In this document: positions 19,548-28,809 of the stretch, piece by piece
Layout of the letters: the number at the start of each line of letters is the position of its first letter
Position numbering within the stretch: position 1 is the stretch's first letter
Origin: Bifidobacterium asteroides
GTDB taxonomy: Bacteria > Actinomycetota > Actinomycetes > Actinomycetales > Bifidobacteriaceae
Direction of reading: 5' to 3'
Assembly (NCBI RefSeq): GCF_019469425.1
Contig: NZ_CP048272.1
Span: 1,488,001 to 1,552,000 of the forward strand
Length of the DNA stretch: 64,000 bases
The notes under the pieces: model-generated
The model's database searches: none
The model's input: the letters and a program-made list of their open reading frames with translations, nothing else
What the model was told of the DNA's origin: nothing
Position numbers and translations under genes: made by a program

Positions 19548-20747
19548 CTACTCGATGACCTTGGTGACTCGGCCTGAGCCAACCGTGTGGCCGCCTTCAC
19601 GAACAGCGAAGGTCAGGCCCTCTTCCATGGCGACGGGCTGGATCAGTTCGACAGAGAAGGTGGCGTGATCGCCGGGCTGAACCATCTCCACGCCTTCGGG
19701 CAGGGTGATGACGCCGGTGACGTCGGTGGTCCGGAAGTAGAACTGCGGACGGTAGTTGGAGAAGAACGGCGAGTGGCGTCCACCCTCGTCCTTGGTCAGC
19801 ACGTAGACCTCGCCCTCGAACTTGTGGTGAGGGGTGACGGTGCCGGGAGCAGCCACAACCTGGCCGCGCTCAACGTCCTCACGGCCGATGCCGCGCAGCA
19901 GCAGGCCGGTGTTGTCGCCAGCCTCAGCCTCGTCCATCTGCTTGTGGAAGGTCTCAATGGAGGTGACGGTGGTGGACTGGGTCTCACGCAGACCGACGAT
20001 CTCCACGTTGGTGTTCACGGGCAGCTTGCCACGCTCGACACGGCCGGTCACCACGGTGCCACGGCCGGAGATGGTGAAGACATCCTCGATGGGCATCAGG
20101 AAGGGCTTGTCCAGGTCGTGGACCGGAGTGGGGATGTAGTCGTCGACGGCATCCATGAGGTCCTTGATGGTCTGAACCCACTTGTCGTGGTCAGGGGCAT
20201 CGTCATGCAGGGCGCCATAGGCGGAGGTGCGGATGACAGGGCAGTCGCGATCGAAGCCGTTCTCGTCCAGCAGATCGCGGACTTCTTCCTCGACCAGCTC
20301 GATCAGCTCTTCGTCGTCGACCATGTCGCACTTGTTCAGGGCGACCAGGATCTTCGGCACGCCGACCTGGCGGGCCAGCAGCACGTGCTCGCGAGTCTGG
20401 GCCATGGGGCCGTCAGTGGCGGCGACCACCAGGATGGCGCCATCCATCTGAGCAGCGCCGGTGATCATGTTCTTGACGAAGTCGGCGTGTCCGGGGCAGT
20501 CCACGTGGGCGTAATGGCGCTTGGCAGTCTGGTACTCGATGTGTGCGATGTTGATGGTGATGCCGCGCTCCTTCTCCTCAGGAGCAGCATCAATCTGAGC
20601 GAAATCGTACTCGGGGTTGACGTCCGGGTACTCCTCGTGCAGCACCTTGGAGATGGCCGCGGTCAGGGTGGTCTTGCCGTGATCGACGTGGCCGATGGTG
20701 CCAATGTTAACGTGCGGCTTGTTCCGCTCGTACTTTTCCTTTGCCAT
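19548..20747 (-). CDS. tuf: Elongation factor Tu
   Basis: This 399-aa GTPase delivers aminoacyl-tRNA to the ribosome. [11 protein letters not shown] (P-loop), [12 protein letters not shown], and NKCDMVD are the G1, G3 and G4 boxes; the C-terminus ends RVTKVIE. The ATG at 20747 follows GGAGGACA; upstream in-frame codons have no ribosome site. It is the last gene of the rpsL-rpsG-fusA-tuf str operon, 195 bp behind fusA. The larger gap may hold an additional promoter, as is common for tuf. Confidence 0.98.
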   Translation of the reverse strand: MAKEKYERNKPHVNIGTIGHVDHGKTTLTAAISKVLHEEYPDVNPEYDFAQIDAAPEEKERGITINIAHIEYQTAKRHYAHVDCPGHADFVKNMITGAAQMDGAILVVAATDGPMAQTREHVLLARQVGVPKILVALNKCDMVDDEELIELVEEEVRDLLDENGFDRDCPVIRTSAYGALHDDAPDHDKWVQTIKDLMDAVDDYIPTPVHDLDKPFLMPIEDVFTISGRGTVVTGRVERGKLPVNTNVEIVGLRETQSTTVTSIETFHKQMDEAEAGDNTGLLLRGIGREDVERGQVVAAPGTVTPHHKFEGEVYVLTKDEGGRHSPFFSNYRPQFYFRTTDVTGVITLPEGVEMVQPGDHATFSVELIQPVAMEEGLTFAVREGGHTVGSGRVTKVIE

Positions 20748-20942
20748 TGTGTTTTGTCCTCCTGGACGTCTCGTAGGTTGCCTGCACGAACCACGCACAG
20801 AGCACTCGCTACATATTACTGGGTTATCGGGTTCTTTGCCACTTTTGCCCTCCGCCCAGTCAGCGCTACAAGAGTGTAGCGCCGACTTGTGACAGAAGAG
20901 CCTTTTTGCGGCGGCCCGCAGTAGCGGCGGACCGGACCGGCA

Positions 20943-23069
20943 TTACTCGCCCCGCTGGGCCTTGATGATCTCGTCGCTGACGGCCTTGGGGACCTCAGCG
21001 TAGGAGTCCATCTGCATGGTGAACATGGCGCGCCCCTGGGTCTTGGACCTGAGGTCGCCAATATAGCCGAACATCTCCGACAGGGGCACCTTGGCGTCGA
21101 TGACCTTGACACCGGTGGCGTCGGTCATGGACTGGATGGAGCCACGCCGGGAGTTGATGTCGCCCATGACGTCGCCCATGTACTCCTCGGGAGTACGGAC
21201 CTCCACAGCCATAATAGGCTCGAGGATGACGGGCTTGGCCTTGGGAGCAGCCTCCTTGAAGCACATGGAGCCTGCAATCTTGAAGGCCATCTCCGAAGAG
21301 TCGACCTCGTGGATCTGGCCGTCGGTCAGGGTCGCCTTAACGCCCACGACCGGGAAGCCTGCCAGCACGCCGGACTCCATGGCCTCCTGCACACCAGCAT
21401 CGACCGAGGGGATGAACTCCTTGGTGATGTGGCCGCCGGTGACCTTGTTCTCGAAGATGTAGGATTCGCCCTCAGAAGTATCCAAGGGCTCGAAGTTCAT
21501 GAGCACCTTGGCGAACTGGCCGGAACCGCCGGTCTGCTTCTTGTGGGTGTATTCCTGGTTCATGACGGGCTTGCGGATGGTCTCGCGGTAGGCCACCTGG
21601 GGCTTGCCCACGTTGCACTCCACATGGAACTCGCGACGCATGCGGTCCACCAGGATGTCCAGCTGGAGCTCGCCCATGCCGGAGATCAGGGTCTGGCCGG
21701 ACTCTTCGTCGGTCTTGACCTGGAAGGTGGGATCCTCCTCGGAGAGCTTCTGCAGGGCGATGCCCATCTTCTCCTGGTCGGCCTTGGTCTTAGGCTCCAC
21801 GGCCACCTCGATCACAGGATCGGGGAAGGTCATGGATTCCAGCACCAGCGGCGCCTTTTCGTCGCACAGGGTATCACCAGTGGTGACGTTCTTGAGCCCG
21901 ACGAAAGCGTAGATGTTGCCGGCGATGGCCTCATCGACCGGATTCTCCTTGTTGGAGTGCATCTGGAAGAGCTTGCCGACGCGCTCCTTCTTGTCCTTGG
22001 TGGAGTCCAGGACCGTTTCGCCCTGAGCCACCTTGCCGGAGTAGACGCGCACGTAGATCAGCTTGCCGTAGAAGGGGTGGGTGGCCACCTTGAATGCAAG
22101 GGCTGAGAAAGGTTCGTCCACGGTGGGCTTGCGATCGATCTCGACGGACTCGTCGCCGATCTTGTAGCCCTTGATGGCCGGCACGTCCTCGGGGCTGGGC
22201 AGGTAGTCCACGACCGCGTCCAACATGGGCTGCACGCCCTTGTCCTTGAAAGCGGATCCGCAGAAGACCGGGAAGGCTGACTGCTCGATGGTCATCTTGC
22301 GCACAGCGGTGCGGATCTCCTGCTGGGAGATCTCTTCGCCGCCCAGGTACTTCTCAAGCAGGTCCTCGTCCGACTCGGCCACGGCCTCGAGCAGCTCGGT
22401 GTGGTACTGCTCGGCCTTGTCCTTGAGATCATCGGGGATGTCGATGGTCTCATACTTGGCGCCTAGGTCGGCCTCGTCCTTCCAGTAGTAGGCCACCATG
22501 CGAACCAGGTCGACCACGCCGTGGAAGTCGCTCTCAGCGCCGATGGGCAGCTGCATGACCAGCGGCTTGACGCCCAACTTGTCCTTGATGGTGTCCACCG
22601 AGTAGTAGAAGTCGGCGCCCAGCTTGTCCATCTTGTTGATGAAGCAGATGCGGGGCACGCCATACTTGTCAGCCTGACGCCAGACGGTCTCGGACTGGGG
22701 TTCCACGCCCTCCTTGCCGTCGAACACCGCCACAGCTCCATCGAGCACGCGCAGGGAGCGCTCCACCTCGGCGGTGAAGTCCACGTGGCCGGGAGTGTCG
22801 ATGATGTTGATCTGGTAGCGGTCCTCAGGATCGTGAGACTGACGGTTCCAGAAGGCCGTGATGGCGGCGGAGGTAATCGTGATGCCACGTTCCTTCTCCT
22901 GATCCATCCAGTCCATAGTGGAGGCGCCATCGTGGGTCTCGCCGATCTTGTAATTGACGCCGGTGTAGTAGAGGATACGCTCGGTCGTCGTTGTCTTGCC
23001 GGCATCAATGTGGGCCATGATGCCGATGTTGCGGACCTTGGTCAGGTCCGTGAGCACGTCTTGTGCCAT
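20943..23069 (-). CDS. fusA: Elongation factor G
   Basis: This 708-aa translocase GTPase moves tRNA and mRNA through the ribosome. [15 protein letters not shown] (P-loop), [21 protein letters not shown] and [10 protein letters not shown] mark the G domain; domains II to V follow with the domain IV segment GGSGQFAKV and C-terminal [22 protein letters not shown]. No lesion is visible. It lies 26 bp after rpsG and precedes tuf. Confidence 0.98.
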   Translation of the reverse strand: MAQDVLTDLTKVRNIGIMAHIDAGKTTTTERILYYTGVNYKIGETHDGASTMDWMDQEKERGITITSAAITAFWNRQSHDPEDRYQINIIDTPGHVDFTAEVERSLRVLDGAVAVFDGKEGVEPQSETVWRQADKYGVPRICFINKMDKLGADFYYSVDTIKDKLGVKPLVMQLPIGAESDFHGVVDLVRMVAYYWKDEADLGAKYETIDIPDDLKDKAEQYHTELLEAVAESDEDLLEKYLGGEEISQQEIRTAVRKMTIEQSAFPVFCGSAFKDKGVQPMLDAVVDYLPSPEDVPAIKGYKIGDESVEIDRKPTVDEPFSALAFKVATHPFYGKLIYVRVYSGKVAQGETVLDSTKDKKERVGKLFQMHSNKENPVDEAIAGNIYAFVGLKNVTTGDTLCDEKAPLVLESMTFPDPVIEVAVEPKTKADQEKMGIALQKLSEEDPTFQVKTDEESGQTLISGMGELQLDILVDRMRREFHVECNVGKPQVAYRETIRKPVMNQEYTHKKQTGGSGQFAKVLMNFEPLDTSEGESYIFENKVTGGHITKEFIPSVDAGVQEAMESGVLAGFPVVGVKATLTDGQIHEVDSSEMAFKIAGSMCFKEAAPKAKPVILEPIMAVEVRTPEEYMGDVMGDINSRRGSIQSMTDATGVKVIDAKVPLSEMFGYIGDLRSKTQGRAMFTMQMDSYAEVPKAVSDEIIKAQRGE

Positions 23070-23095
23070 AATTCCTTGTTCTCGCTCTCTTGGGA

Positions 23096-23566
23096 TTACC
23101 AGCGATAGTGGGCGAACGCCTTGTTGGCCTCGGCCATCTTGTGGGTGTCCTCGCGGCGCTTGACCGCAGCACCCAGGCCGTTGGAGGCATCAAGAATCTC
23201 GTTGGCCAGCCGCTCCGACATGGTCTTCTCACGACGGGCGCGGCTGTAATCGGTCAGCCACCGCAACGAGAGCGTATTGGCGCGGTTCGGCTTGACCTCG
23301 ACGGGGACCTGGTAGGTGGCGCCGCCGACACGACGGCTGCGGACCTCCAGGCTGGGACGAATGTTGTCCAAGGCGCGCTTGAGCACGGCCACAGGCTCCT
23401 GGTCGGTCTTCTCCTTGACCTGCTCCAGAGCGGTGTAGACGATGTTCTCGGCGATGGACTTTTTGCCGTCCAGCAGGATCTTGTTGATCAGCTGGGCCAC
23501 CACGGTGGAACCGTAGATGGGATCGGGCAGGAGCTGGTGCTTTTTAGCTGGTCCTTTGCGTGACAT
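23096..23566 (-). CDS. rpsG: 30S ribosomal protein S7
   Basis: This 156-aa protein is the primary 16S rRNA 3'-domain binder of the small subunit head. The start [20 protein letters not shown] and the segments [45 protein letters not shown] and [13 protein letters not shown] are standard. Only three bases separate it from rpsL. Confidence 0.97.
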   Translation of the reverse strand: MSRKGPAKKHQLLPDPIYGSTVVAQLINKILLDGKKSIAENIVYTALEQVKEKTDQEPVAVLKRALDNIRPSLEVRSRRVGGATYQVPVEVKPNRANTLSLRWLTDYSRARREKTMSERLANEILDASNGLGAAVKRREDTHKMAEANKAFAHYRW

Positions 23567-23569
23567 GTG

Positions 23570-23941
23570 TTACTTGGCCTTCTTTGCTCCGTACAGGGAA
23601 CGGCCCTGCTTGCGATCCTTGACTCCCTGGGTATCCAACGCACCGCGCACGATGTGGTAGCGCACGCCGGGCAGATCCTTGACACGTCCGCCGCGCACCA
23701 ACACGATGGAGTGCTCCTGCAGGTTGTGGCCCTCGCCGGGGATGTAGGCGGAAACCTCAATGCCGGAGCTCAGACGGACACGGGCAACCTTCCGCAGAGC
23801 CGAATTCGGCTTCTTGGGGGTGGTGGTGTAAACACGGGTGCATACGCCGCGACGCAACGGGCTGCCCTTAAGCGCCAAAGTCTTCGACTTGCGAGGCTTG
23901 GCCTTACGCCCTTTGCGGACGAGCTGTTCAATTGTTGGCAA
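23570..23941 (-). CDS. rpsL: 30S ribosomal protein S12, TTG start
   Basis: This 123-aa protein controls decoding accuracy. Family alignment fixes the start at [11 protein letters not shown], and the only codon available before it is TTG at 23941, with GGAGAGAG upstream; a longer in-frame extension to 24022 (27 residues) has no match to S12 and is rejected. The streptomycin-relevant lysines are wild type ([12 protein letters not shown] and [13 protein letters not shown]). It heads the str operon. Confidence 0.96.
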   Translation of the reverse strand: MPTIEQLVRKGRKAKPRKSKTLALKGSPLRRGVCTRVYTTTPKKPNSALRKVARVRLSSGIEVSAYIPGEGHNLQEHSIVLVRGGRVKDLPGVRYHIVRGALDTQGVKDRKQGRSLYGAKKAK

Positions 23942-24163
23942 CTGACTCTCTCCGATTCCTTCGATGAACTTGTCTTCGTTTGCACTGCGAGACCGCCGCA
24001 CCGCAGCCGCAGTCGCTCCCAAAAGGAGAGATCAGCCACTGTCCACCGGCCCGATGGCCCCTGATCCTCCTGCTGGGCATTGCTGTCCGCACTCTTCGGA
24101 TCCGGGGATACCCCGACGAGCCCACCTGTAACATAAGGCATGCTGTCGGCACACACGTTGAAA

Positions 24164-24190
24164 AGTATATCATCGGGGCAGACATGTCCA
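24164..24190 (-). promoter_or_regulatory. Candidate sigma-70 promoter for the str operon
   Basis: On the minus strand TGGACA (24190-24185), a 15-base spacer and TATACT (24169-24164) resemble -35 and -10 elements. The spacer is two bases short of the optimum, so the call is tentative. Confidence 0.35.
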
Positions 24191-24285
24191 TGTCTCGCAC
24201 TTGGAAGTATGCTCTAGGCTGTGCTCGCTGCAATGCCGCACTGAAACCGTTAATGGGAGATCCTTGCACATGCCTTATATTTACA

Positions 24286-24359
24286 GATACCTATAATGAG
24301 GTACCCGTCTATGGCAGATTCCTACTATACACATATATAGGTATCCATATATAGGTATC
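24286..24359. repeat. Tandem and inverted TATAGGTATC repeats
   Basis: CATATATAGGTATC occurs twice in exact tandem (24332-24345 and 24346-24359), and the reverse complement GATACCTATA lies at 24286-24295. The block is far more AT-rich than the surroundings. It may bind a regulator or curve the DNA upstream of the str operon, or end the DUF488 transcript. Confidence 0.6.
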
Positions 24360-24449
24360 GGAAAAACATATCTGGATCGGTAAATATAGTCACCAGAAAC
24401 ATCAATGCCAGCGTCTGGAAATGCTCTGACATTTGTGAATGGTCAGCGT

Positions 24450-24818
24450 CTACTTATCTTCCTTGTCAAGAGCCTGGCGGACGTAGTCACGCAGGATCAG
24501 GGCATGGTTGACGGCTGGGTCCTTGGCTGCATAAACCAGTGTTGTCCGATCATGTTCACGCGCGATGCTCAGCAGATCCTCTAGGGCGGGATTGTCATCC
24601 AGCTCAATGCAGTAGCGGCGTGCAAAGTCCTCGAAGCGGTCCGGATCATGGTGCCACCAGCGCCGCAGATCCGGACTGGGCGCAACATCCTTGAGCCAGC
24701 CGGACAGGGCTGCCCGCTCCTTGCTGACGCCGCGCGGCCAGAGCCTGTCGACCAGGATGCGGACCCCGTCCTCGTCAGCGGCCTGCTCGTATATGCGTTT
24801 AATATCCACCTGACCCAT
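24450..24818 (-). CDS. DUF488 family protein
   Basis: This 122-aa protein shows the DUF488 signature RILVDRLWPRGVSKERAALSGWLKDVAPSPDLRRWW, then DPDRFEDFARRYCIEL and a C-terminal TLVYAAKDPAVNHALIL. The family is widespread; a biochemical role is not established. AGGAGG lies just ahead of two adjacent ATGs at 24821 and 24818; I take the second, with better spacing. Longer in-frame starts up to 24872 are unlikely. It stands alone, divergent from the YwiC-like gene. Confidence 0.85.
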   Translation of the reverse strand: MGQVDIKRIYEQAADEDGVRILVDRLWPRGVSKERAALSGWLKDVAPSPDLRRWWHHDPDRFEDFARRYCIELDDNPALEDLLSIAREHDRTTLVYAAKDPAVNHALILRDYVRQALDKEDK

Positions 24819-24932
24819 CATCCGCCTCCTGAAACCAGGGACCCGTATGATCCCCATGACTCCTTCGACCATGATATTGACTGAGTCTGCATTACGGAAG
24901 AGGCGGCGACAGCCATACCGGGGCGTAGGCTG

Positions 24933-25931
24933 ATGAGTATGCTTACAGACGCAGAAAGGGTCAAGGCAGCCGGATCAAACGGCAGCAGACCGAGCCCTCG
25001 AGCCTGCAAATCAGCAAAACCGACCGGATCAGGGTCCAAGGGTCGACAGTGGCGTCGTTTATGGATACCCGACCAGATAGGCGGCTGGGCCATGGCCTTG
25101 ATGCCGGGCCTGGCTGGGCTGCTGGTCGGAGGCCCAACCTGGAGGAGCCTGCTGCTCATGGTCGCTTGGGCTTTCTGCTACTGCTTTGAGTTCACGGGCT
25201 CGCGGTGGATGGTTTCGCACCGAGCTGCCAGATTCGCGCCACCGGCTTTGGGATACGCTCTGCTCACGGCTGTGACCGGGCTGATCCTGTTGGTCGGCAC
25301 CCCTGGGCTCCTGCGATGGGCCCCGCTCTACCTGGTGCTGGGCGTGCTGAACTTTGCCGCCGCCTGGATGCGCACGGAGCGCTCTTGGTGGAACGATGCC
25401 GTAGCCGTGATTGCAGCCTGCATGCTCTGTCTGATCGTCGTTTCCTTAGGGTCACGATTCCAGAAGCCGGAATCGGGTCTGACAGGTGCCAACGCCGGCT
25501 ACTCTGGATGCCAACCGAATCCTGCAGTGGACTGCTTTGCCAGCGGATTCCTGCCAAGCGCCTCCCTGCCATCGATCGGAGTGGTCAGTGCAGCGGTCTT
25601 CGCTGTGACCCAGTTCGGGTCGGTCATCTTCGTCAAAACCATGATCCGCGAGCGCGGCAAGACCTGGTGCTACCTGCTTTCGCTGACTTGGAACCTGTTC
25701 CTCTGCCTGATCGGGGTCGCCATGGTGCACACCGCAGGATGGTGGCCTCTGCTGACCGGCCTGGTTTTGCTGGTGCGTGCGGCCCTGCTGCCTGCCATCT
25801 CCCGTCGGCGCCGCATTCCCATCTTGTATGTGGGCCTGGTTGAATGTGCAGCCAGTCTGCTGGTCTTCATTCTGGTGGTCGCTCAGGCTGATGTGATGAC
25901 CGCGTCTCTGACTAGTCTGCTCGGCGCATGA
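24933..25931 (+). CDS. YwiC-like multi-pass membrane protein
   Basis: This 332-aa protein has a basic, probably cytoplasmic N-terminus (about 45 residues) and about nine hydrophobic segments. WIPDQIGGWAMALMPGLAGL and the following GGPTWRSLLLMVAWAFCYCFEF match the start of the YwiC-like family (W.P.QHGAW-type motif, here with IGGW in place of HGAW). The loss of the conserved histidine is notable. Function of the family is unknown. It overlaps the next gene by four bases (ATGA at 25928-25931), so a three-gene unit with the glycosylase and ASCH genes is likely. Confidence 0.75.
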   Translation: MSMLTDAERVKAAGSNGSRPSPRACKSAKPTGSGSKGRQWRRLWIPDQIGGWAMALMPGLAGLLVGGPTWRSLLLMVAWAFCYCFEFTGSRWMVSHRAARFAPPALGYALLTAVTGLILLVGTPGLLRWAPLYLVLGVLNFAAAWMRTERSWWNDAVAVIAACMLCLIVVSLGSRFQKPESGLTGANAGYSGCQPNPAVDCFASGFLPSASLPSIGVVSAAVFAVTQFGSVIFVKTMIRERGKTWCYLLSLTWNLFLCLIGVAMVHTAGWWPLLTGLVLLVRAALLPAISRRRRIPILYVGLVECAASLLVFILVVAQADVMTASLTSLLGA

Positions 25932-26506
25932 CCGCAGGTTCATCCACACATGTCACCCACGTCACCCACGGGTTCGGGCCTGTCTGGAATGACCAGTCCC
26001 GTGTGCTGATCCTTGGATCCATACCCAGCCCAAGTTCTCGCGAGGCTGGCTTCTACTACATGTTTCCGCGCAACCGCTTCTGGCCTGTACTGGCCGCACT
26101 CTTCGACCAGCCTGTTCCGGAGCCCGATCCAGCTGTCCGCGCTCGGTTCGCCCTCAATCACCGCATAGCGCTCTGGGATGTCGTTCAGGAATGCGACATC
26201 TGCGGCGCCTCCGATGCCTCCATCACCGGGGTGGTGCCGACCGACATCGCCGATCTGCTGGATGGTGCGCCGATCGGCACCATTTTCACTACAGGACGCA
26301 AGGCCGGTCAGCTTTACCGTCGCTACTGCCTGCCGGATCTGGAAGAGAAAGGGCATCGACCGACGATGATCAATCTGCCGTCCACCAGCCCTGCCAACGC
26401 CGCTATGAGTCTGGCTGATCTGATCAAGGCCTACCAGCCCGTAAGAAAAGCGCTCGACAACGAAGAGCCTAAAAGGCAAGACAATCGCATCGACTATGTC
26501 AAATAA
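25928..26506 (+). CDS. Hypoxanthine-DNA glycosylase (uracil-DNA glycosylase superfamily, family 6)
   Basis: This 192-aa protein carries the UDG-superfamily motifs in HDG form: LILGSIPSPSSREAGFYYMFPRNRFWPVLAALF, IALWDVVQECDICGASDASI and a late NLPSTSPANA, where the SPANA block is the motif II equivalent. Enzymes of this group remove hypoxanthine (deaminated adenine) from DNA. It is coupled to the YwiC-like gene by ATGA and overlaps the ASCH gene by 11 bases. The C-terminal 20 residues are charged and variable. Confidence 0.85.
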   Translation: MTAGSSTHVTHVTHGFGPVWNDQSRVLILGSIPSPSSREAGFYYMFPRNRFWPVLAALFDQPVPEPDPAVRARFALNHRIALWDVVQECDICGASDASITGVVPTDIADLLDGAPIGTIFTTGRKAGQLYRRYCLPDLEEKGHRPTMINLPSTSPANAAMSLADLIKAYQPVRKALDNEEPKRQDNRIDYVK

Positions 26507-26954
26507 ACAAGTACCGACTATAGAAGCCCAAGATGTTAGGAATCTACCCAAGGATGAATTCGTCTTCCCTGGTCCAGAACGTGACCGCCTGGTGGAGGCT
26601 ATTCTGGACGGGCGCAAAACTGCTACGACCAGTCTTATGGCAGAGTTCATCCATGATCATGAACCACTTCCCTCCTCCGGCCGACGAACAGTTTTAGTGG
26701 ACTCAGATGAGCAACCGGTTGCCGTCCTCAGATATGCCTCGGTGAGCGTGACCCGACTGGGCGTGGTCGCGCTGCAGCATGTTCTGAACGAAGGAGAAGG
26801 CCATAAAAGTCTGGCGGAGTGGCGAGAGTCTCATGAGTCCTTCTGGACCTCAGAGAACATGCGACAGGCACTGGATGATCCCGACTTCGCCGCCGACGAC
26901 AAGACCCTGGTGGTGCTGGAAACTGTTTATGTAGAGGCCGTGGTCGTGAATTGA
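26496..26954 (+). CDS. ASCH domain protein
   Basis: This 152-aa protein contains the ASCH (PUA-like) core: FPGPERDRLVEAILDGRKTATTSL, then RRTVLVDSDEQPVAVLRYASVSVTRLG, and EWRESHESFW, the family's conserved EW....H..FW block. ASCH proteins bind RNA or modified nucleosides; close relatives are amidohydrolases acting on N4-acetylcytidine or of unknown role. It overlaps the glycosylase gene by 11 bases, which suggests joint expression and a shared link to damaged or modified bases; that link is inference. Confidence 0.85.
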   Translation: MSNKQVPTIEAQDVRNLPKDEFVFPGPERDRLVEAILDGRKTATTSLMAEFIHDHEPLPSSGRRTVLVDSDEQPVAVLRYASVSVTRLGVVALQHVLNEGEGHKSLAEWRESHESFWTSENMRQALDDPDFAADDKTLVVLETVYVEAVVVN

Positions 26955-27085
26955 GCATGCATGCAATATACCAAGACAAAACCTGGCTTTTATCGCATGG
27001 GTCACACCTCACCGGCGTGCCATGTCGCGCCATCGTGTATAGTTTCATCTGTTGCATTGATCCGCATCGCGGGTCGATTCACCAT

Positions 27086-27162
27086 GGTGGCTATAGCTCA
27101 GTTGGTAGAGCACCTGATTGTGGTTCAGGAGGTCGCGCGTTCGAGCCGCGTTAGCCACCCCA
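27086..27162 (+). tRNA. tRNA-His (anticodon GTG)
   Basis: The cloverleaf is complete. The extra 5' G at 27086 faces discriminator C at 27159. The acceptor GTGGCTA pairs with TAGCCAC, the anticodon stem CCTGA / TCAGG carries the loop TTGTGGT with anticodon GTG, and the T loop is TTCGAGC. CCA is encoded at 27160-27162. It borders a phage-derived island, so it may have served as an integration site. Confidence 0.95.
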
Positions 27163-27262
27163 CCACAAACCATTACTCCCAGTTAGCAAATCACAGGTTT
27201 TATACACTCTCAGAATTCATTCCGAAACCAAATGTGTGACCCATAATTGGCAAAAACAAGAA

Positions 27263-27619
27263 TCAGCGGCGAGTCTTATATCTGCGCTCCAGGTCCCTTA
27301 CTGTCTTCTCTGTGGCTCCATACCTGATGGCGGCCATGTCGGTCCTGATCTGCTGATGGAGTCCTGCGAGCCTCTGTTTCTCCTGCGGGCTGATGCCCGG
27401 CTGCTGCTCCTGGTCGATGACCTGGTCGAGCCTCTTATGCACGAGGATGGTGAGGCGCTCACGACGGTCTTCCGGTACGGGGATGTAGCTCGGGTGGTTG
27501 TCGGGTATCTGGCTGATGTCATCGGGGATATAGGGCATAAGTGGGTGATAGGACACTCTATACCGGTTATCCGGCCGTGAAACATCATATGCCCTATGTC
27601 GTGTACCAAAAGTAAACAA
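27263..27619 (-). CDS. Hypothetical protein, 118 aa
   Basis: I do not recognise this protein. The frame would start with a TTG at 27619; an ATG at 27538 (91 aa) is the better conventional start but has no clear ribosome site either. The product is charged and rich in Q and R; VPEDRRERLTILVHKRLDQVI and ISPQEKQRLAGLHQQIRTDM look helical. It lies immediately behind tRNA-His at the edge of the phage-remnant island and points towards the tRNA. It could be a fragment of a mobile-element gene. Confidence 0.4.
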   Translation of the reverse strand: MFTFGTRHRAYDVSRPDNRYRVSYHPLMPYIPDDISQIPDNHPSYIPVPEDRRERLTILVHKRLDQVIDQEQQPGISPQEKQRLAGLHQQIRTDMAAIRYGATEKTVRDLERRYKTRR

Positions 27620-27640
27620 ACAGATTGTACGCTGATTCCC

Positions 27641-28330
27641 ATGAACAATCTACGCAAATATAAAATACTAATAACAAACAAAGGGATAAGCCTGAACATC
27701 ATAGAGATTGTATGTATCTCTGCCCTCTTAGGTGCCATAGCATGGGGTGGATGCTGGGTCTTATTTTGTTTGTTTCAATCGATAAATGACCGTGCGTTTG
27801 TCTTTCCTCGTATACCTGGTTGGACTATAATTTTCTTTATTATTTTTGGTGGAGTTTATTTTGCATGGTTTGCTCTTGCACTTAGTGAGCCCCATAAGCT
27901 GAAATCTAAAACTGATGTCTTGTCGGCCTCTCTTGCAGCAGTACCAAATTCTATGTACCTTATCCTTGCTCTTATCGCTGTTTTCGGGATAAAAGGGAAA
28001 CTAGATTACTATGCTTTCCCACTATGGTTAATGATAATTGCGACTGCTATCGTCATTATAGTTTCCTTTTATGATACTGCTAACGGACGTGATCTCCATT
28101 GGTTTGTGCGTACTAGTCTGTACTCAATAACCGGTTCTGTCTTCATGGCTTTTTTGTTGCGAAATGGATTTGCTATAGATGAACTCCCCAAAAATCCTGT
28201 TCTGGATTCCTTCATTACGAGTCTATTTTCTTTGTTAACCTATGAATACATGAAGCAAGTCATCAACGAGAGGATCTGCCCGGCAACACCTACAACTTTG
28301 AATGAAGAACAAGTTCCCGATAAGCAATAG
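27641..28330 (+). CDS. Hypothetical multi-pass membrane protein
   Basis: This 229-aa protein has about six hydrophobic segments, including the first at about residues 20-45 (IIEIVCISALLGAIAWGGCW), then WTIIFFIIFGGVYFAWFAL, MYLILALIAVFGI, LWLMIIATAIVIIVSFY and SITGSVFMAFLL. The coding sequence is distinctly AT-rich with A/T-ending codons, unlike the window's housekeeping genes, which suggests recent transfer. The start at 27641 is a guess; an ATG at 27596 is in frame. I see no family match. It lies alone in the island. Confidence 0.6.
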   Translation: MNNLRKYKILITNKGISLNIIEIVCISALLGAIAWGGCWVLFCLFQSINDRAFVFPRIPGWTIIFFIIFGGVYFAWFALALSEPHKLKSKTDVLSASLAAVPNSMYLILALIAVFGIKGKLDYYAFPLWLMIIATAIVIIVSFYDTANGRDLHWFVRTSLYSITGSVFMAFLLRNGFAIDELPKNPVLDSFITSLFSLLTYEYMKQVINERICPATPTTLNEEQVPDKQ

Positions 28331-28480
28331 ATGGGTTATGGTTTTTATTCAATATAGAACCAGATGTTGCTAGAAATCTACACGCGCCTCCCAACTACAT
28401 GGGTATCCTAAATCGGACTCAAATCAAGAGGCTCCGCCGAGAGGGCTTCCATGAAGTTAATATCTTATCATTTTTAAGCG

Positions 28481-28525
28481 CAAAAAATCGCCCCCATCCC
28501 GGTCTCCCGGAACAGGGGCGAAATG
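28481..28525 (-). terminator. Terminator, copy 1 of a duplicated lysis-module element
   Basis: On the minus strand CGCCCC..TTCCGG / CCGGGA..GGGGCG forms a stem followed by ATTTTTTG. The 37-bp block 28489-28525 matches 30334-30370 at 34 positions in the same orientation. Confidence 0.75.
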
Positions 28526-28546
28526 ATATACAGCTTACTTTCTTAA

Positions 28547-28604
28547 CTATCGTACTGGGTTACAGACAACTCCGAAGCCAACGGCGAAGAACACAACTGA
28601 CGGG
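28547..28604 (-). pseudogene. Holin remnant, C-terminal end only
   Basis: The minus-strand frame encodes AVGFGVVCNPVR and a stop, which aligns with the C-terminus AGFGVAYNPVR of the intact holin at 30388-30624. The spacing to the downstream terminator is also alike (about 20 bases). Upstream of 28605 the similarity stops at the large hairpin. Only the last 15 to 20 codons survive, so the call rests on this local alignment and on the duplicated terminator. Confidence 0.5.
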
Positions 28605-28651
28605 GTCCCTCGTGCCGCCCTGTCAGGAGTCAACAGGGCGGCACGAGGGAC
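28605..28651. repeat. Perfect 19-bp inverted repeat
   Basis: GTCCCTCGTGCCGCCCTGT (28605-28623) is followed by a nine-base loop and its exact complement (28633-28651). It abuts the break point of the holin remnant. No T tract follows on either strand. It could be a terminator, a MITE-like end or a recombination site. Confidence 0.7.
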
Positions 28652-28809
28652 AGAAGCACACACCGGACCTACAGATGCGAATGGCACTACCCCGACGACT
28701 GATTACGCTGGGAGGTGTCATGCCGTGTCAGATCAGTCCGGCAGGAAACGAGGCTTAAAACTTATCGACCTGTTAGACGGCACAAGTCTGGTGCGCATAT
28801 GCGTATCTT

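Larger units (their letters stand above)
23942..24449. promoter_or_regulatory. Long 5' region of the str operon
   Basis: The 508 bp between rpsL and the DUF488 gene contain no credible gene. They hold a promoter candidate at 24164-24190 and an AT-rich block with three copies of TATAGGTATC at 24286-24359. The str operon leader is probably about 220 bases long if the candidate promoter is used. Confidence 0.5.
28331..28809. other. Intergenic stretch with phage remnants
   Basis: No intact gene is visible in these 479 bp. The stretch holds a terminator copy (28481-28525), the 3' end of a decayed holin gene (28547-28604) and a large perfect hairpin (28605-28651). Confidence 0.6.

Noticed and set aside
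23942-24022. N-terminal extension of S12
   Set aside because: The 27 extra residues have no similarity to S12, and the family start is fixed by alignment.
24286-24359. CRISPR-like repeats
   Set aside because: Only two 14-bp tandem copies and one inverted copy, without spacers or cas genes.
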